NCBI GenBank assembly: GCA_003280295.1
Contig: QCFI01000002.1
Coordinates: forward strand, 62,001 to 126,000
Direction of reading: 5' to 3'
DNA: 64,000 bases
From: Prochlorococcus sp. AG-363-C20
GTDB taxonomy: Bacteria > Cyanobacteriota > Cyanobacteriia > PCC-6307 > Cyanobiaceae
The notes under the pieces: generated by a model
The model's database searches: none
Told to the model about the DNA's origin: nothing
The model's input: the letters and a program-made list of their open reading frames with translations, nothing else
Position numbers and translations under genes: made by a program
Part shown: positions 55,549-63,768 of the stretch, piece by piece
How positions within the stretch are numbered: position 1 is the stretch's first letter
How the letters are laid out: each line of letters begins with the position of its first letter

Positions 55549-56340
55549 CTAAAATAACTCCAGTATTTTCTGAGTGAATTTTGTCTCCAAAGGCCTTATG
55601 CCAGAGTCTTATAATAATCTTACTTTATTGCATAATTGATTTCCTATCTCCAGAAGAAATTTTCTTGTCGCTAAAATAAATAAAATTTGTCAGAAGCAAC
55701 ATTTGATTATCAATAGATGCCTTTATCATAAAATTTGTTAATTTTAGATATTTTAACAACTGTCATAAGAATCTTATACTCATGAACTTAGCAATTTAAT
55801 ACTAATAACTGTATATTTTCTTAATGCGCATAGAATAGTCCAACTGTAACGCGTAAAAGGCTGACTGGCAAGAAAGAGATATTAATCTGACTAAATTGTT
55901 TATGTATAGATTAAGCATACATGAATAATACGTAATTTGAAAATAAATTTATTTAAGCCTCTAATTAACTAATTTATATAAGAGACAAAAACCAACTAAT
56001 AAAATAGAATTTTGAATTAATATTTATACTTTTTTGTCTAAAATTTGAATATTTCTAGTAATAAAGAGGGAAGCTTATACGTACTTTATGCAAATTTATT
56101 GAATAATCAATAAGGCTATACTAGCTGAAATGACGTAACAGATAACCTTAAAATATTCAAGCTGATAAATCAATTCAAAATTATCAAATATGCGATAAAG
56201 AACCTATAAGAAGATGCATAGAAAAAATATTGACAAGTCCTAGAAAAGCTATATTTAAAAAAAATTTATAGAAATACCTCATTAAAGACTAATTGCATCT
56301 TGTCTAGCCATTCACTAATGGGTCTTATATCAAGAGCGGC
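55549..56340. other. Long AT-rich intergenic region
   Basis: About 792 bases without a supported gene, the longest gap in the window. Very AT-rich with many short direct repeats of A/T. No tRNA, no obvious ncRNA. It lies between the start of the radical SAM gene and the 3' end of a small membrane protein gene, so it likely contains the radical SAM promoter. Confidence 0.55.
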
Positions 56341-56583
56341 TCATAAAGAGGTCCCCCCATTGCAGAAGCTCACTGCTGCAGAAACGCTTTTGCCACTATT
56401 TCGGACTTCCTCAACGCATTGGTTAAAAACCTTTGATTCCTTTTTGACAGTGCACAGCATCATAGCTATTGCTACAAGCGCCAGTGCTGTTAAGGCTTTT
56501 GCTCCCAAACCTGCGGCACCAAATGCATACCAAAGGATTCGCCTACCTTTACTAGTTGTACATTTCTTGGATTTCTTTCCCAT
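56341..56583 (-). CDS. Small cysteine-containing membrane protein
   Basis: An 80-residue protein: basic N-terminus (GKKSKKCTTSKGRRI), one transmembrane helix (about residues 19-43, FGAAGLGAKALTALALVAIA), then a soluble domain with two cysteines (VFNQCVEEVRNSGKSVSAAV and SFCNGG). The basic N-terminus before the helix suggests cytoplasmic N and periplasmic or lumenal C, where the two Cys could form a disulfide. The opposite-strand ORF (56300-56641) is its shadow and less protein-like. Confidence 0.6.
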   Translation of the reverse strand: MGKKSKKCTTSKGRRILWYAFGAAGLGAKALTALALVAIAMMLCTVKKESKVFNQCVEEVRNSGKSVSAAVSFCNGGTSL

Positions 56584-56987
56584 TGATTACATAGCAGGTA
56601 AGAAAAGATTAGGCAGGAATGGGAAAAGACGCTCATATTGATCAGGGTCTGTCTTCCCGAGCTTCTATAGCTGATTTAATATGTATACCTAAAAATCAAA
56701 GATCATAATCTTAACCAAGTCAAACTTTTTTGTGAACACAATAATTTGTACCGAAAACATGATCGATACTGGAACAGTTCTAATTCCAGCATGGCATTCT
56801 CAAAAGCCTTTTATAATAAGATTAAATTGTTCCAAAATTAGTTTTTTTTAAGAATAAAAGAACAGTTGATAGGGTCTTATTTTTGGAAAATTGGATAGAC
56901 AGATCCGCCAAGTAAAGGCCACAATGAATAAGTAATTGAATGCTTTGACCTTCAAGAACATATAGTTAAATAAGTTCAAGGATATAA
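56584..56987. other. Intergenic region
   Basis: About 404 bases with no supported gene. A 6-bp inverted repeat CTGGAA/TTCCAG (56769-56789) has no following T-run, so it is not a convincing terminator. Nothing else is seen. Confidence 0.45.
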
Positions 56988-57104
56988 ATGATTGACACAA
57001 GCATGGACTCAATCCGCACATTTTTGGTTTTGATCATGGGTTTGATCTGGATCTATCTTTTCTTACACCCAGGAAATGATTCTACAAAGAAGAATAGCGC
57101 CTGA
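56988..57104 (+). CDS. Small single-helix membrane protein, 38 aa
   Basis: A 38-residue ORF from ATG 56988 to TGA 57102-57104 with an AAGGAT ribosome-binding site 5 bases upstream. It has one transmembrane helix (residues 11-27, FLVLIMGLIWIYLFLHP) and a short polar lysine-rich tail. Too short for a standard ORF list. Its organisation (short polar N-terminus, one helix) is like small thylakoid proteins, but no family is recognised. Confidence 0.55.
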   Translation: MIDTSMDSIRTFLVLIMGLIWIYLFLHPGNDSTKKNSA

Positions 57105-57560
57105 ATTTCCTTGCTCAAAAGAAACCAATTCTATTATTTAAAACCTGTAATTTATGGAAGTATTTGTACATAAAAGACTATAAAGAATATCCTTTTTTAA
57201 AAAATTACTACAAAAAATGTTATTGATCTTGTAAGTTTAAATTCCTAGTGAAATGGAAGACATAGTCTGCATAGACTTTGGAAGAAGCTTCGACAAAATC
57301 CCCAAAATTGCAAGATTGTTTTTCAAAAATGATGATGCCAAATCTAAAATGAAGCAGTGTAAAGGCGCAATTATTGATTACACAAAAATTTAAGGAATAC
57401 AATTTCAATCAGTCAACATTTTCTATAGAGATAAGGATATATTCTCCCCTGTAAAAATTCCAATCAAAATTAGAGAGAGATAATAATAAGATAGGCGTAC
57501 CCAAAAAGTGTATATTTATTATCCTCAAAAGCACTGCCAGTAAAAGATATTTAATAATCA

Positions 57561-57590
57561 AACTTTAGGTTGTATAGTCGGCATTTATTC
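57561..57590 (-). repeat. Relic copy of argJ 3' end (putative att site)
   Basis: This 30-base block matches 59075-59104 at 25 of 30 positions. In the argJ frame it reads stop, INADYTT, stop, the same last seven residues as ArgJ. The three codon differences within those residues (ATA for ATT, TAT for TAC, ACA for ACC) are all synonymous, so it is a displaced gene end rather than a chance match. The shared core is TAGTCGGCATT at 57575-57585. Confidence 0.7.
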
Positions 57591-57597
57591 ACTACAT
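57584..57597 (+). repeat. Left inverted repeat, TTTATTCACTACAT
   Basis: A 14-base sequence whose exact reverse complement is at 59017-59030. A direct 11-base copy (ATTCACTACAT) recurs at 57609-57619. They sit just inside the argJ copies, as recombinase arm sites or terminal repeats would. Confidence 0.6.
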
Positions 57598-57649
57598 CTT
57601 TTGTTTTGATTCACTACATATTGATATCACTGCCTTTAGAGATAAAAAG

Positions 57650-57691
57650 ATAATCACACAATAATCACACTCAATCAAAAAATAATCACAC
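57650..57691 (+). repeat. Three direct repeats of ATAATCACAC
   Basis: Perfect 10-base units at 57650-57659, 57661-57670 and 57682-57691, and a near copy (ATAATCACAG) at 58990-58999 close to the right end. They resemble iterons or recombinase/regulator binding sites; function unknown. Confidence 0.55.
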
Positions 57692-57724
57692 TCCTTTCAT
57701 TGGATGTAGCACAAGGCATACTTA

Positions 57725-57750
57725 CGGTCATGCCGCTTCCTTCATGACCG
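57725..57750. promoter_or_regulatory. Palindrome upstream of the cassette
   Basis: CGGTCATG (57725-57732) and CATGACCG (57743-57750) form a perfect 8-bp inverted repeat with a 10-base spacer, 114 bases before the first cassette gene. A candidate operator or hairpin in an otherwise AT-rich tract. Confidence 0.45.
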
Positions 57751-57864
57751 AGGCAATTTAATTTCTTAATGCAAGTTCAGACCTTCTATCAATAGATGGA
57801 TAATATGGGTGTAACAGTCGATTTAAAAAAAACAAGTAGAATGATATTAGTTGAATAGCTCAAA

Positions 57865-58077
57865 ATGGGTCTTAACTCTAAAGAAACAGCTTGGGCAATG
57901 GGGTTCCTAGAATCAGTAGAAGATGGTAACAGTTTTCTGCAAGCATCTGCTATTGATGCAGTTATGTCTGAAGGGATAAATAGTGGCAAAATAGTTGATC
58001 CTCCAGATTATGAAGATACAGAGTCAGATGATATGGACGACATAGATGATATGGACGACATAGAGATGTTCCTCTAA
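57865..58077 (+). CDS. Acidic small protein (cassette gene 1)
   Basis: A 70-residue acidic protein. The N-terminal 45 residues look helical (NSKETAWAMGFLESVEDG, FLQASAIDAVMSEGINSG); the last 25 are almost all Asp, Glu and Met (DTESDDMDDIDDMDDIEMF). The tail is encoded by a perfect tandem duplication of 18 bases (GATGATATGGACGACATA at 58027-58044 and 58045-58062). The next gene begins 11 bases later. A short acidic protein in front of a basic partner recalls antitoxin/toxin or chaperone/effector pairs, but no family supports that here. Confidence 0.6.
   Translation: MGLNSKETAWAMGFLESVEDGNSFLQASAIDAVMSEGINSGKIVDPPDYEDTESDDMDDIDDMDDIEMFL
58027..58062 (+). repeat. Perfect 18-bp tandem duplication
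   Basis: GATGATATGGACGACATA occurs twice in a row and adds DDMDDI twice in the acidic tail of the first cassette protein. It is in frame and could vary by slippage. Confidence 0.85.
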
Positions 58078-58088
58078 GTCAAGCTGAT

Positions 58089-58949
58089 ATGTCAGATTCA
58101 ACTACACCTACACAAAGTAATCTAGATTTAGATGCCAACGAATTTTTTTGGAATTGTAGTACTCAAGATTTAATTAATAATCAAATAGAAATGCTTTGCA
58201 ATACAGGATCAATGCAAAGTATTGAAACCACAAAAAACGTAATTAAATCTCTTGCCCCTCTAACTCTAGGTCCTGTGGGCGCTGTGGGTGCTTTTTTTTT
58301 AAAAGATAAATTAAATTTAGAAGTATGGAAGGATCCGGACACATTTACGTCCAATATTTTAGACGGTATTCCAAATACTGATCTTGCAAAGTCACTAATA
58401 AATAGTATAAATCCAAATGAAAAGTTTATTGATAAAGGACTCTTTTTTAGAGATGTTGCAAAAGAGGAAATAAATAATCCCCTATCATCAGTACCTTGGA
58501 TTGGTAAAGCAGCTCAAAGAGTAGGGCAAAAGGTAAATAATGCTGAAGATAGAGAGTTAAGAAAAATTGAATATCAACATGGAAAAATAAATCATAGAAT
58601 TTATGAAATCTCTAAGAAAAAAATTGCAGAAATATCATATTTTCTTACAGACCAAGGAATCTGCATACCAGCTAGAAGAATGTTAATTGAAGATGCAGAT
58701 TTTCTAGAAAAAAGTCGATTATTAAAAATTACCAAAGCAAAAGAATGGATCAAGGATAACATATTCTCCAAAGTAATATTCTCTAAGAGCAAAGATTTTC
58801 TATATGAAATTAAAAAAATAGATCAACTAATACAACATCGGAAAATTACAAAGATGGTTTCCAAAACAGATAGTCAAGAGTATGAGGTTATGAATTCAAA
58901 CAACAAGAAATTTATTATTCTCGAAAAACCTTTGGGATCTGAAGCGTAA
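58089..58949 (+). CDS. Unknown protein (cassette gene 2), 286 aa
   Basis: A 286-residue protein I do not recognise. N-terminal acidic part, then a glycine-rich hydrophobic stretch (LAPLTLGPVGAVGAFFL, about residues 55-71), a middle segment (IPNTDLAKSLINSINPNEKF, VPWIGKAAQRVGQKVNNAED), and a long basic helical C-terminal third (YQHGKINHRIYEISKKKIAEI, RLLKITKAKEWIKDNIF). The hydrophobic stretch may cross or insert into a membrane. It is AT-rich, like the surrounding segment. Eleven bases separate it from the acidic gene, so they form an operon. No enzyme, recombinase or replication motif is visible. Confidence 0.65.
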   Translation: MSDSTTPTQSNLDLDANEFFWNCSTQDLINNQIEMLCNTGSMQSIETTKNVIKSLAPLTLGPVGAVGAFFLKDKLNLEVWKDPDTFTSNILDGIPNTDLAKSLINSINPNEKFIDKGLFFRDVAKEEINNPLSSVPWIGKAAQRVGQKVNNAEDRELRKIEYQHGKINHRIYEISKKKIAEISYFLTDQGICIPARRMLIEDADFLEKSRLLKITKAKEWIKDNIFSKVIFSKSKDFLYEIKKIDQLIQHRKITKMVSKTDSQEYEVMNSNNKKFIILEKPLGSEA

Positions 58950-59016
58950 ATCAAGCATCCTTTTTATCCAATTTTAAAATATAAAAATTATAATCACAGA
59001 ACTGTCACACTCTCAC

Positions 59017-59030
59017 ATGTAGTGAATAAA
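59017..59030 (-). repeat. Right inverted repeat, ATGTAGTGAATAAA
   Basis: Perfect reverse complement of 57584-57597, about 45 bases inside the right argJ end. Confidence 0.6.
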
Positions 59031-59074
59031 AGATCTCCCTAACTCCTTTCCAGTAGATAGATTGGAGTAATCAC

Positions 59075-59104
59075 AATTTTAGGTGGTGTAGTCGGCATTA
59101 ATCC
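59075..59104 (-). repeat. Functional argJ 3' end copy (putative att site)
   Basis: Partner of the block at 57561-57590. It lies inside and just past argJ and encodes its last residues INADYTT plus the stop (59079-59081). The shared core TAGTCGGCATT is at 59089-59099. Confidence 0.7.
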
Positions 59105-60335
59105 GAACATATTGATCAGACAAATCACAACCCCACGCCACTGCTGAACCAATATCATGTCCTACTACTAATCGAATAGATACACAATCGTCTACTAGAT
59201 AGGCCCCATTCATTCTCTGAAAAATATATCTAGATGCAGCTTGTTGATCAAATTCCATCGGATGCCCTTCTTTCATTACTTGATAAGGACCAATCCAGAG
59301 AGAAAATTCATCTAATAAAAAATTAACCCCTGCTCTCCCTGCCGCAGCAATTATCCGTCCCCAATTAGGGTCGCAACCATGTATAGCAGTCTTAACCAAA
59401 GAAGAACTGCAAATCGTACGAGCAATTTCCTTGGCAGATTCATCTCTATCAGTGCCCGTTACTTGTACTTCTAATAAACAGTTAGACCCTTCACCATCTC
59501 TTGCAATCGATTTAGCCAAATACTGAGATGTCAATGTCATACCAACTTCTAAAGCATCCAAATGCTTATGAGGTAATGGTTCCCCAGCAGCAAAAGCCAA
59601 AAAGGAATCATTGGTACTTGTATCTCCATCAACTGTTATTGAATTAAAAGAACGTTCTGCTACTCGCTTTATCATTCCTGACCATAAATCAACGGGTATG
59701 TATGCATCACAAGTTATAAATGCAAGCATTGTCGCCATATTGGGATGAATCATTCCAGATCCTTTTGCCATACCTCCAATACGTACCCTTCGTCCATCTA
59801 AATAGGCTTCATATGCAATTTGTTTCTCAACAAGATCAGTGGTCAATATTGCATGTGCAGCAGCATCACCCCCTTTATCACTCAATCTCTTACTAAGAAG
59901 ATCAAGATGGGAAATTAAGTTGTCAATAGGTATTGGCTCACCTATTACACCTGTAGAGCAAATCAAGATCTGGTCTGCAAACAAACCTAATCGCTCTGCA
60001 AGAGCTTTAGTTGCAAGTAAGCTATCACTCATGCCCCGCTGACCAGTACATGCATTTGCTTGTCCTGAATTAACAAGGACAGCTCTTATCCTTTGTGGAT
60101 CTGAATTCAAACGGGAAATACAAAGATCAACACAAGACGCTCGAAGCAAAGATTGGGTAAATGTTCCCGCACAAACAGCACCATCAGGGGCAAGCAACAA
60201 AGCCAGGTCTGATTTGCCTGACACTTTCAGCCCAGCTTTAACACCTGATGCCTTAAAACCAGTGGGCATAGTTATCCCACCAGTTATAGGAGACCATAGA
60301 GAAGTAGCCGAGAGGCTCAAAACTTCCAAAAGCAA
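59079..60335 (-). CDS. argJ: Bifunctional ornithine acetyltransferase/N-acetylglutamate synthase
   Basis: A 418-residue enzyme of the cyclic arginine pathway that moves the acetyl group from N-acetylornithine to glutamate. It cleaves itself at the Met-Ala/Thr bond in IHPNMATMLAF, where the Thr becomes the nucleophile. Other motifs: GQANACTGQRG, DGDTSTNDSFL and GCDPNWGRIIAAAGRAG. Its 3' end is the target of the duplication at 57561-57590; the functional stop is at 59079. It diverges from coaE with 24 bases between starts. Confidence 0.96.
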   Translation of the reverse strand: MLLEVLSLSATSLWSPITGGITMPTGFKASGVKAGLKVSGKSDLALLLAPDGAVCAGTFTQSLLRASCVDLCISRLNSDPQRIRAVLVNSGQANACTGQRGMSDSLLATKALAERLGLFADQILICSTGVIGEPIPIDNLISHLDLLSKRLSDKGGDAAAHAILTTDLVEKQIAYEAYLDGRRVRIGGMAKGSGMIHPNMATMLAFITCDAYIPVDLWSGMIKRVAERSFNSITVDGDTSTNDSFLAFAAGEPLPHKHLDALEVGMTLTSQYLAKSIARDGEGSNCLLEVQVTGTDRDESAKEIARTICSSSLVKTAIHGCDPNWGRIIAAAGRAGVNFLLDEFSLWIGPYQVMKEGHPMEFDQQAASRYIFQRMNGAYLVDDCVSIRLVVGHDIGSAVAWGCDLSDQYVRINADYTT

Positions 60336-60359
60336 CTGAACTCTTCCTTATCCTGCGCC

Positions 60360-60998
60360 ATGAACGGCGAAATTCACAATCCAAAGTCCTTACTCCGCTG
60401 GCAAGGGGAACAAAGACGCATTGGAATTACAGGGGGAATTGCAAGTGGAAAAAGCAGTGTTGGGGAATTTCTTCAAGAAGTCAAGAAAATACCCATCCTT
60501 GATGCGGATGTATTTGCACGAGAGGCCCTAGCGCCAGGACAGCCATCTACTATTTCTATCCTTGATAGATATGGCGACTTAGTAAAAGCTCAAACAACAA
60601 CCAATAAACCATCGATCAATAGGGCAGCATTAAGTGAAATTATTTTTACCGATCCAGATGAACGTTTTTGGATTGAACAACTTGTACACCCAATCGTTCA
60701 AAAACGACTAAATCAAGCACTCGATTCAAAAAAACAATTTCCTATAATTGCCCTCATAATCCCTCTATTATTTGAAGCAGATTTCACCTCACTTTGCAGT
60801 GAGATTTGGGTAGTTTGTTGCACCAAAATGCAACAATACAAAAGACTTATTAAAAGAGATAAGGTTTCTGCTTACGCAGCAAAGCAAAGAATTGAATCTC
60901 AATGGTCTCTAACCAAAAAATCACATCTTGCTGATGTAGTAATTGATAATAGTGGAGTGTCTAAAGCATGGCTCAAGCAAGTAGACAAACTTTGTTAG
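60360..60998 (+). CDS. coaE: Dephospho-CoA kinase
   Basis: A 212-residue P-loop kinase, last step of CoA synthesis. Walker A GGIASGKSSV (residues 25-34), substrate motif DADVFAREAL and QLVHPIVQKRL and the lid region IKRDKVSAYAAKQRIESQW are present. An N-terminal extension of about 20 residues precedes the core. Complements coaX, which encodes the first step, elsewhere in the window. Confidence 0.95.
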   Translation: MNGEIHNPKSLLRWQGEQRRIGITGGIASGKSSVGEFLQEVKKIPILDADVFAREALAPGQPSTISILDRYGDLVKAQTTTNKPSINRAALSEIIFTDPDERFWIEQLVHPIVQKRLNQALDSKKQFPIIALIIPLLFEADFTSLCSEIWVVCCTKMQQYKRLIKRDKVSAYAAKQRIESQWSLTKKSHLADVVIDNSGVSKAWLKQVDKLC

Positions 60999-61004
60999 CT
61001 ATAT

Positions 61005-62480
61005 TTATTTCTGAAGTTTTTTATTTAAAATTTGATTGACGAGTTTGGGATCAGCCTTTCCACCTGTTTGTTTCATCAGTTGACCCACAAAAAAACCTTG
61101 GAGTTTTTTCTTGCCACCACGAAAAGCTTCCACCTCATTTGGGTGAGCCTCCAACAACTTATCCACAATCAAATTAATAGCTTCAGGGTCACTAATCATC
61201 CCCAACCCACGCTCCTTCACGATCACTTTTGGTGACCCCCCCTTTGTAAGCAACTCTGGCAAAATCTCCTTTGCGATCTTTCCACTTATGGCACCAGCAT
61301 TAATCATCTGAAGCATCTCAGCTAATTCTGTTGGGCGAAACGGTAATTGTGTATAACTCAATCTATTTGAATTGACATAAGCTGCGATATCACCTGTGAT
61401 CCAATTAGAGGCTGCTTTAGCATCTACTCCTACTGCCACAACCTGTTCAAAATATTGAGCCATTGATAATTCATCAGTCAAAACTCGAGCGTCATATGCA
61501 GAAAGCCCCAAATCATTTGAATAACGATGTCTTTTAGCAGCTGGCAACTCAGGTAATTCTGCAAACCAACTATCTCGTTGTTCCTTACTTATTTCAATTG
61601 GACCTAAATCAGGATCAGGAAAATAACGATAATCGCTACTTCCTTCTTTTGAACGCATACTTTTCGTAAGTTGGTTCCCTTCATCCCAAAGACGAGTCTC
61701 CTGCAAAACAGTTTTACCACCTTCATAAGCTTTAATTTGGCGCTGAATTTCATACTCACAAGCCTTCTGAATTGCAGAAAATGAATTCATATTCTTAATC
61801 TCAACCTTTGTTCCAAATGGAGCATTTGGACCTCGCCTAACAGAAATATTGACATCACAACGCAAAGAGCCCTCTTGCATGTTGCCATCAGAAACTTCTA
61901 GATAACGCATAATGCGACGAATCTCTGAAGCATATTCCGCGGCTTCTCTTCCCGTTCGCAAGTCAGGCTTGCTGACAATCTCTGCTAATGCAACACCAGC
62001 ACGATTGTAATCAACTAACGAATGTGTTGAACCAGCAAGTCGGTCACTTCCTGCATGCACCAACTTGCCTGCATCCTCTTCCATATGAAGACGTTCTATG
62101 CCAATTTTTTTTAAATAAGTCTCCTTCCCTTTCTCTGCAACCTCTACCTCAATCCATCCATCTTCAGCGATTGGTTCATCAAATTGAGAAATCTGATAAT
62201 TCTTCGGCAGATCAGGGTAAAAATACTGCTTCCTATCAAATTTACTATGCTCAGCAATAGTCAAATTCAAGGCCATAGCAGCCTTAACGGCGTATTCAAG
62301 TACTTTTTGATTCAAAACCGGAAGAGTGCCTGGCAATCCACACACAACGGGATCAATATGTGTATTGGGTTCATCACCAAAGGCAGTAGAAGCCGAAGTA
62401 AAAATTTTGCTATCAGTGCCAAGCTGAACATGGGTTTCCAAACCGATTACAGCTTCCCAAGCAGCATCAGATCCTGACAT
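61005..62480 (-). CDS. gatB: Aspartyl/glutamyl-tRNA amidotransferase subunit B
   Basis: A 491-residue subunit of GatCAB, which converts Glu-tRNA(Gln) (and Asp-tRNA(Asn)) to the amide. ATG 62480 fits the family start (WEAVIGLETHVQL), though the frame is open for 16 more codons upstream. Motifs: DRKQYFYPDLPKNYQISQ, HMEEDAGKL, VDYNRAGVALAEIVS, GSLRCDVNIS and SDYRYFPDPDLGP. The C-terminal YqeY-like domain (KEILPELLTKGGSP, GQLMKQTGGKADP) is complete. Confidence 0.96.
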   Translation of the reverse strand: MSGSDAAWEAVIGLETHVQLGTDSKIFTSASTAFGDEPNTHIDPVVCGLPGTLPVLNQKVLEYAVKAAMALNLTIAEHSKFDRKQYFYPDLPKNYQISQFDEPIAEDGWIEVEVAEKGKETYLKKIGIERLHMEEDAGKLVHAGSDRLAGSTHSLVDYNRAGVALAEIVSKPDLRTGREAAEYASEIRRIMRYLEVSDGNMQEGSLRCDVNISVRRGPNAPFGTKVEIKNMNSFSAIQKACEYEIQRQIKAYEGGKTVLQETRLWDEGNQLTKSMRSKEGSSDYRYFPDPDLGPIEISKEQRDSWFAELPELPAAKRHRYSNDLGLSAYDARVLTDELSMAQYFEQVVAVGVDAKAASNWITGDIAAYVNSNRLSYTQLPFRPTELAEMLQMINAGAISGKIAKEILPELLTKGGSPKVIVKERGLGMISDPEAINLIVDKLLEAHPNEVEAFRGGKKKLQGFFVGQLMKQTGGKADPKLVNQILNKKLQK

Positions 62481-62578
62481 CGCCATCCAAATAGATTTAC
62501 AAAGCCTATGGAAGAGCCTATCGACCACAATCCACCAACTGCACTAAAACACTAAAAGAAAGCACAAAAACCAAAACG

Positions 62579-63691
62579 ATGGCTTCTTCAACCACAGAGC
62601 CATTGCTAATTATTGGTGGGGGTCTAATGGGACTGGCCGTCGCTTATGAATTGGCAAAAAAAGGACGAAAAGTTGAAATTCTCAGTCGTCAAAGAAGGGA
62701 AGCTGCTGGATTCGTTGCAGCAGGAATGCTCGCTCCTCATGCCGAAGGCCTACAAGGAAACCTTCTTAAGCTAGGGCAATTAAGTCTAAAACGAATACCT
62801 AAATGGGTTGAAACAATCGAAAAGGATAGTGGAATTAATTGTGGGCTAAAAATATGCGGAATAATAGTGCCATTTACCTCTTCAACTCAAAAAAATAACC
62901 ATCCCACTGCCTCTTTTGGTCAAACACTAAATCGTAAAGAATTAGAGATTGAGATCCCTGGCATCGCTCCCCATTGGCAAACTGCACTACTTTTCAAACA
63001 AGACGGCCAAATTGACAACCGTCGTCGACTAATGCGAGCCCTAGAAAAGGCTTGTGTGGGATTAGGAGTGCACTTTCAAGAAGGAGTAGAGGTTCTTGAT
63101 GTAATACACGACCACAAAATTTTTAAAGGCGTACAAATCCGTAATGCCAAAGGGAAAATCACAATACTTTCAAATAAAGAAGCAGTTCTCTGTAGCGGTG
63201 CTTGGAGCAAACAAATCTTTAAGGCAATACCTGTCTTTCCTATCAAAGGACAAATGTTGTCACTTCAAGCCCCTAAAGCAGCTTTAACAAGAATCCTTTA
63301 CGGTCCAGGCACTTACTTAGTACCAAGAGAAGATGGTTTAATCGTAATTGGAGCTACTAGTGAAAAGAATGCAGGTTTTCAGACAGGACTAACTCCAGAC
63401 GGTCAGCAACAACTTCATGAAGGGATTGAGGATCTCCTCCCCTCTGCAAACCAATGGCCTCAAATGGAGCGATGGTGGGGTTTCAGGCCATGCACACCTG
63501 ATGAAAGCCCCTTTTTGGGAGCTTCAGCATTACAAGGCCTCTGGCTGGCCACAGGCCATTACCGTAATGGTGTTTTACTTGCTGCCATCACTGCCGAATT
63601 ACTTGCTAAATGTATCTGCAGCAAAAAACTAAACATTGAAGAGTATGAATTGCTTCAAAAATTCCATTGGAATCGCTTAACTGAAAAATAA
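62579..63691 (+). CDS. thiO: Glycine oxidase ThiO
   Basis: A 370-residue FAD-dependent oxidase that makes iminoglycine for the thiazole part of thiamine. The FAD-binding IIGGGLMGLAVAYELAKKG (residues 11-29) and EAAGFVAAGMLAPHAEG are present, as are the C-terminal WWGFRPCTPDESPFLGA and TGHYRNGVLLA. Diverges from gatB. A glycine/D-amino acid oxidase of another type cannot be excluded, but ThiO is the usual cyanobacterial member. Confidence 0.9.
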   Translation: MASSTTEPLLIIGGGLMGLAVAYELAKKGRKVEILSRQRREAAGFVAAGMLAPHAEGLQGNLLKLGQLSLKRIPKWVETIEKDSGINCGLKICGIIVPFTSSTQKNNHPTASFGQTLNRKELEIEIPGIAPHWQTALLFKQDGQIDNRRRLMRALEKACVGLGVHFQEGVEVLDVIHDHKIFKGVQIRNAKGKITILSNKEAVLCSGAWSKQIFKAIPVFPIKGQMLSLQAPKAALTRILYGPGTYLVPREDGLIVIGATSEKNAGFQTGLTPDGQQQLHEGIEDLLPSANQWPQMERWWGFRPCTPDESPFLGASALQGLWLATGHYRNGVLLAAITAELLAKCICSKKLNIEEYELLQKFHWNRLTEK

Positions 63692-63768
63692 AATTTTCAC
63701 TTTGACTTAACAGAGCATTAGGCCATCCACATAATTGAGAAGGACGGTTCCTTTTTTCCACAAATGAC

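Larger units (their letters stand above)
57105..57864. other. Intergenic region with left boundary of the argJ-flanked segment
   Basis: About 760 bases. The first 450 hold only two mutually overlapping short ORFs of doubtful value (57220-57408 minus, 57253-57393 plus). From 57561 the DNA carries a relic of the argJ 3' end, an inverted repeat, three ATAATCACAC repeats and a palindrome, described separately. Confidence 0.55.
57561..59104. mobile_element. Putative integrated element flanked by argJ 3'-end copies
   Basis: A segment of about 1.5 kb bounded by two copies of the end of argJ, offset by exactly 1514 bases, of which the copy at 59075-59104 is part of the functional gene. It holds a two-gene cassette, near-terminal inverted repeats (57584-57597 and 59017-59030), ATAATCACAC repeats and a palindrome. 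Duplication of a gene's 3' end on either side of foreign DNA is the mark of site-specific integration. No recombinase, transposase or replication gene is inside, so it would be non-autonomous or decayed. Confidence 0.55.

Noticed and set aside
56300-56641. 113-codon plus-strand ORF
   Set aside because: Antisense to the small membrane protein at 56341-56583, which has a clear helix and charge pattern.
56769-56789. CTGGAA/TTCCAG hairpin as terminator
   Set aside because: Six-base stem without a T-run, and no gene end nearby.
57220-57408. Minus-strand 62-codon ORF and the overlapping plus-strand 46-codon ORF (57253-57393)
   Set aside because: They overlap on opposite strands and neither has a good ribosome-binding site or recognised motif; at most one is real and I cannot tell which.
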